In this document: positions 6,348 through 7,977 of the stretch, one piece after another | Numbering within the stretch: the stretch's first letter is position 1 | How the letters are laid out: every line of letters begins with the position of its first letter | NCBI GenBank assembly: GCA_033721095.1 | Contig: JAWWBG010000121.1 | Location: forward strand, 1-7,977 | Source: JAWWBG01 sp033721095 | Lineage (GTDB): Bacteria; Actinomycetota; Nitriliruptoria; Nitriliruptorales; Nitriliruptoraceae | Direction of reading: 5' to 3' | Length of the DNA: 7,977 bases | Program-made: the position numbers and the translations under genes | The notes under the pieces: generated by a model | What the model was told of the DNA's origin: nothing | The model's input: the letters and a program-made list of their open reading frames with translations, nothing else | Database searches by the model: none

Positions 6348-7328
6348 TCACTGCTGGATGGCTTCGAGCCAGCGCACCAGCTCGTCGATGTCGGCGTCCG
6401 ACAGCAGGCCGCCCCAGGCCGGCATGGGCGCGCCGGTCGGGACGTTGCGGCCGTTCACGATGGTGTGTCGAACGGCGGCGCGGGCCTCGGCCGTCGCGTC
6501 CGGGTCGTCCTCGCTGGCACCGAACCGCGCGAACACCGTCGTCAGGTCCGGCCCTACCGCCCCCATGGCATCGAAGCCGTGGCAGCGGGCGCAGTTGCCC
6601 TCGAAGAGGCTGGCCCCGTCCAGACCGGTCACTGCCTGCCCGGCGGCCGTGACCTCGCCGGTCTGGATGGACAGCAGGTAGGTGACGATCCACTCGATCT
6701 GCTGGTCGTTCATCGGCCCCTGGAAGGCCGAGCCCCACGCCGGCATCGGCGTGCCGGCCCGGCCCTGCTTGATGGTCTGCGTCATGAAGTTGCGGAGCCG
6801 GCTGGCCGTGTCGGTGCCGTAGAGCTTGACCAGCTCGCTGTCCTCGTACCGAGCCACGATGTTGTTGAGCGCCGGTGCCGGCCACGGCGCGGAGACGTTG
6901 GGGTCCGGGTGCGGCGCGGTGCCGCCCTCGGCGTTGGGGCCGTGACACGTGCTGCAGTTGGCCGCGTACTCGGCCCGGCCGTGCTCGACGTCCTCGGCGT
7001 AGAAGAAGTCGCGCTTCTCGTTGATCCGCTCGTCCTCGATGAACCAGTAGAGCGGCACGAAGATGGCGGCAAAGGTCGACAGCGCGACCCCCCACGCCAT
7101 CGCCCGCTCGAGCGCCGTCGTCTCCAGCTCCTTGTCGGAGTGGTATGGGCGCATGGCGAGCGGAATGTCGCCGCGCCGTCGAGGGCCACGTCGACGGCCC
7201 GGTCCGACGACCACGTAGGCGACCGCGAAACCGGCAAGGGCGACCAGCAGGATCACCATCGCGATGGTGGCACCCTGCGACCCACCGCCGTCGGCGGCCT
7301 CGGTCGCGAGTGTCAGGAATCGGGTCAC
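6348..7328 (-). CDS. Membrane-anchored diheme cytochrome c (QcrC-like)
   Basis: This 326-residue protein carries two class I cytochrome c domains. Heme-binding motifs are CSTCH (125-129) and CARCH (246-250), and the likely axial methionines are Met195 and Met302 in the matching sequences GTPMPAWG and GAPMPAWG. Two hydrophobic helices lie at about 21-41 and 76-96, separated by a strongly basic loop (RRRGPRRR) that should be cytosolic, so both hemes face outside. In family terms it fits the diheme cytochrome c of an actinobacterial-type bcc complex, passing electrons from the Rieske protein to a terminal oxidase. It lacks the C-terminal anchor described for corynebacterial and mycobacterial QcrC, so I leave the symbol open. 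The GTG start at 7328 has GAGG seven bases upstream and lies 12 bp after qcrA. It is a likely substrate of the ResB/CcsB system encoded downstream. Confidence 0.92.
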   Translation of the reverse strand: MTRFLTLATEAADGGGSQGATIAMVILLVALAGFAVAYVVVGPGRRRGPRRRGDIPLAMRPYHSDKELETTALERAMAWGVALSTFAAIFVPLYWFIEDERINEKRDFFYAEDVEHGRAEYAANCSTCHGPNAEGGTAPHPDPNVSAPWPAPALNNIVARYEDSELVKLYGTDTASRLRNFMTQTIKQGRAGTPMPAWGSAFQGPMNDQQIEWIVTYLLSIQTGEVTAAGQAVTGLDGASLFEGNCARCHGFDAMGAVGPDLTTVFARFGASEDDPDATAEARAAVRHTIVNGRNVPTGAPMPAWGGLLSDADIDELVRWLEAIQQ

Positions 7329-7340
7329 GTCGTTGCCTCG

Positions 7341-7949
7341 CTACAGGTCGACACAGTGCGGGCCCTCGGGCTCCTGCTGGAGCACGCGGGCCGTACGGGC
7401 GGGTCCGGTGATGATCGTGCCGGTCGAGACGACCAAGGTCCCGTCCTCCTCGATCCGGCTCGGGAACCGGTCGAGGCCGCGCGGTGCCGGACCGCTCATC
7501 CACTCGCCCCACTTGTTGTACTTGGACCCGTGGCAGGGGCACTCGAACCACTGGGACGACTGGCACCACGGCACGCGACAGCCCAGGTGCACGCACTTCT
7601 GATAGAGGGCCATCAGGCCGTTGTTGCCGTCGACCTGCGGGTGGCTCTCGCCGTAGGCGTCGACGGCACCGGGCTGGGACGGGTCCCAGGCCACGACGTA
7701 CATGCGACCGGCCGGGAACTCCAGCGGCGCCTTCTCGCTGAGGATCCCCTGGAGGATCTCGTTGGCGTTGCCGACGGGAATGTCCGCGCCGAACCCGACG
7801 CCCAGGTTCGGCCAGAGCTGTCCGATCGCCGCCGCACCGAAACCACCGAGGCCGGCACCGACCATGCCCACGAGCGAGTAGCGCAGGAACGTGCGGCGTT
7901 CGACCTCGGGGATCTTCGCCTCGAGCCGTGCGCGCAAGCCTTCGGACAT
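7341..7949 (-). CDS. qcrA: Rieske [2Fe-2S] iron-sulfur subunit of a quinol:cytochrome c oxidoreductase
   Basis: This 202-residue protein carries both Rieske boxes: Cys119-x-His121-x2-Cys124 (CVHLGC) and Cys137-Pro-Cys139-His140-Gly-Ser (CPCHGS). By family rule, Cys119, His121, Cys137 and His140 bind the cluster, and Cys124 and Cys139 form the disulfide. Cys129 (between the boxes) and Cys199 are additional. A twin-arginine-like motif (ERRTFLR, 17-23) precedes a single hydrophobic helix at about 24-46, suggesting Tat-dependent insertion with an uncleaved anchor. It later has SGPAPRGLDRF, a typical post-cluster proline-glycine stretch. It is much shorter than the three-helix QcrA of mycobacteria and corynebacteria and closer to the ordinary one-helix form. 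The ATG has AGGAG five bases upstream. The cytochrome b subunit is not in the window and may be encoded upstream. Confidence 0.94.
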   Translation of the reverse strand: MSEGLRARLEAKIPEVERRTFLRYSLVGMVGAGLGGFGAAAIGQLWPNLGVGFGADIPVGNANEILQGILSEKAPLEFPAGRMYVVAWDPSQPGAVDAYGESHPQVDGNNGLMALYQKCVHLGCRVPWCQSSQWFECPCHGSKYNKWGEWMSGPAPRGLDRFPSRIEEDGTLVVSTGTIITGPARTARVLQQEPEGPHCVDL

Positions 7950-7957
7950 GCTGACTC

Positions 7958-7977
7958 CTACAACTCGAAGAAGAGGC
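7958..7977 (-). CDS. Possible 3' end of the preceding operon gene
   Basis: Reading leftward from the window edge, one minus-strand frame gives LFFEL then a TAG stop at 7958-7960. The stop lies inside the Shine-Dalgarno site of qcrA, an arrangement repeated at the cytochrome c/membrane protein junction in this operon. Only five codons are visible, so a chance stop is possible and the product cannot be named. Cytochrome b would be the expected neighbour, but that is a guess from pathway logic. Confidence 0.35.

Noticed and set aside
5075..6652. A 525-residue plus-strand open frame antisense to the thioredoxin, unknown membrane protein and cytochrome c genes
   Set aside because: Its composition is that of a reversed GC-rich gene, and it crosses the boundaries of well-supported minus-strand genes.
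6337..7596. A 419-residue minus-strand open frame overlapping qcrA and the cytochrome c gene
   Set aside because: It is a frame-shifted shadow; the same region in the chosen frames gives both CxxCH motifs and the Rieske boxes.
1..7977. tRNA, rRNA, CRISPR arrays, insertion sequences, att sites or riboswitches
   Set aside because: I read both strands and saw no tandem repeat-spacer pattern, no transposase motif, no recognisable structural RNA, and almost no non-coding space to hold one.
1..7977. A previously undescribed defence or mobile system
   Set aside because: All but one gene are recognisable as regulation, respiration or cytochrome maturation. There are no nucleases, toxins, reverse transcriptases or phage genes, and base composition looks uniform.

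Overview
The window is dense, high-GC bacterial DNA with almost no non-coding sequence. Many starts are GTG or TTG, a zinc-type RskA-like anti-sigma factor is present, and cytochrome c is matured by a System II (Ccs/Res) apparatus. Together these suggest an actinobacterium. The short one-helix Rieske protein and the unusual cytochrome c layout point to a deep-branching group (Nitriliruptoria/Euzebya or Acidimicrobiia-like) rather than mycobacteria, corynebacteria or streptomycetes. That placement is inference.

Left end, + strand (1-1051): the 3' part of an ECF sigma factor gene (region 4 only; the 5' part lies outside the window) overlaps by 4 bp a complete RskA-type anti-sigma factor gene. 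This pair converges on the large minus-strand operon. The 44-bp junction at 1052-1095 holds one imperfect GC-rich hairpin that may act as a terminator.

Rest of the window, minus strand (7949 down to 1096): seven tightly packed genes, probably one transcript that enters from beyond the right edge. In transcription order they are: a Rieske iron-sulfur protein (qcrA); a membrane-anchored diheme cytochrome c; an unrecognised 306-aa three-helix membrane protein; a TlpA/ResA-type thioredoxin lipoprotein; CcdA; ResB; and CcsB (CcsA/ResC type). Gaps are 7-16 bp, except 54 bp between the thioredoxin gene and ccdA, and resB/ccsB overlap by 4 bp. Most starts have a clear Shine-Dalgarno sequence. No promoter was found inside the operon. 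Five codons plus a stop at the right edge may be the end of one more upstream gene, possibly cytochrome b, which is otherwise missing.

The genes read as one functional unit. The Rieske protein and diheme cytochrome c belong to a quinol:cytochrome c oxidoreductase branch. CcdA carries electrons across the membrane to the thioredoxin lipoprotein, which keeps apocytochrome CxxCH cysteines reduced. ResB and CcsB export heme and attach it, and their nearest substrate is encoded just upstream. The most interesting items are the unrecognised membrane protein in the middle of this unit and an acidic, two-helix insertion in CcsB.
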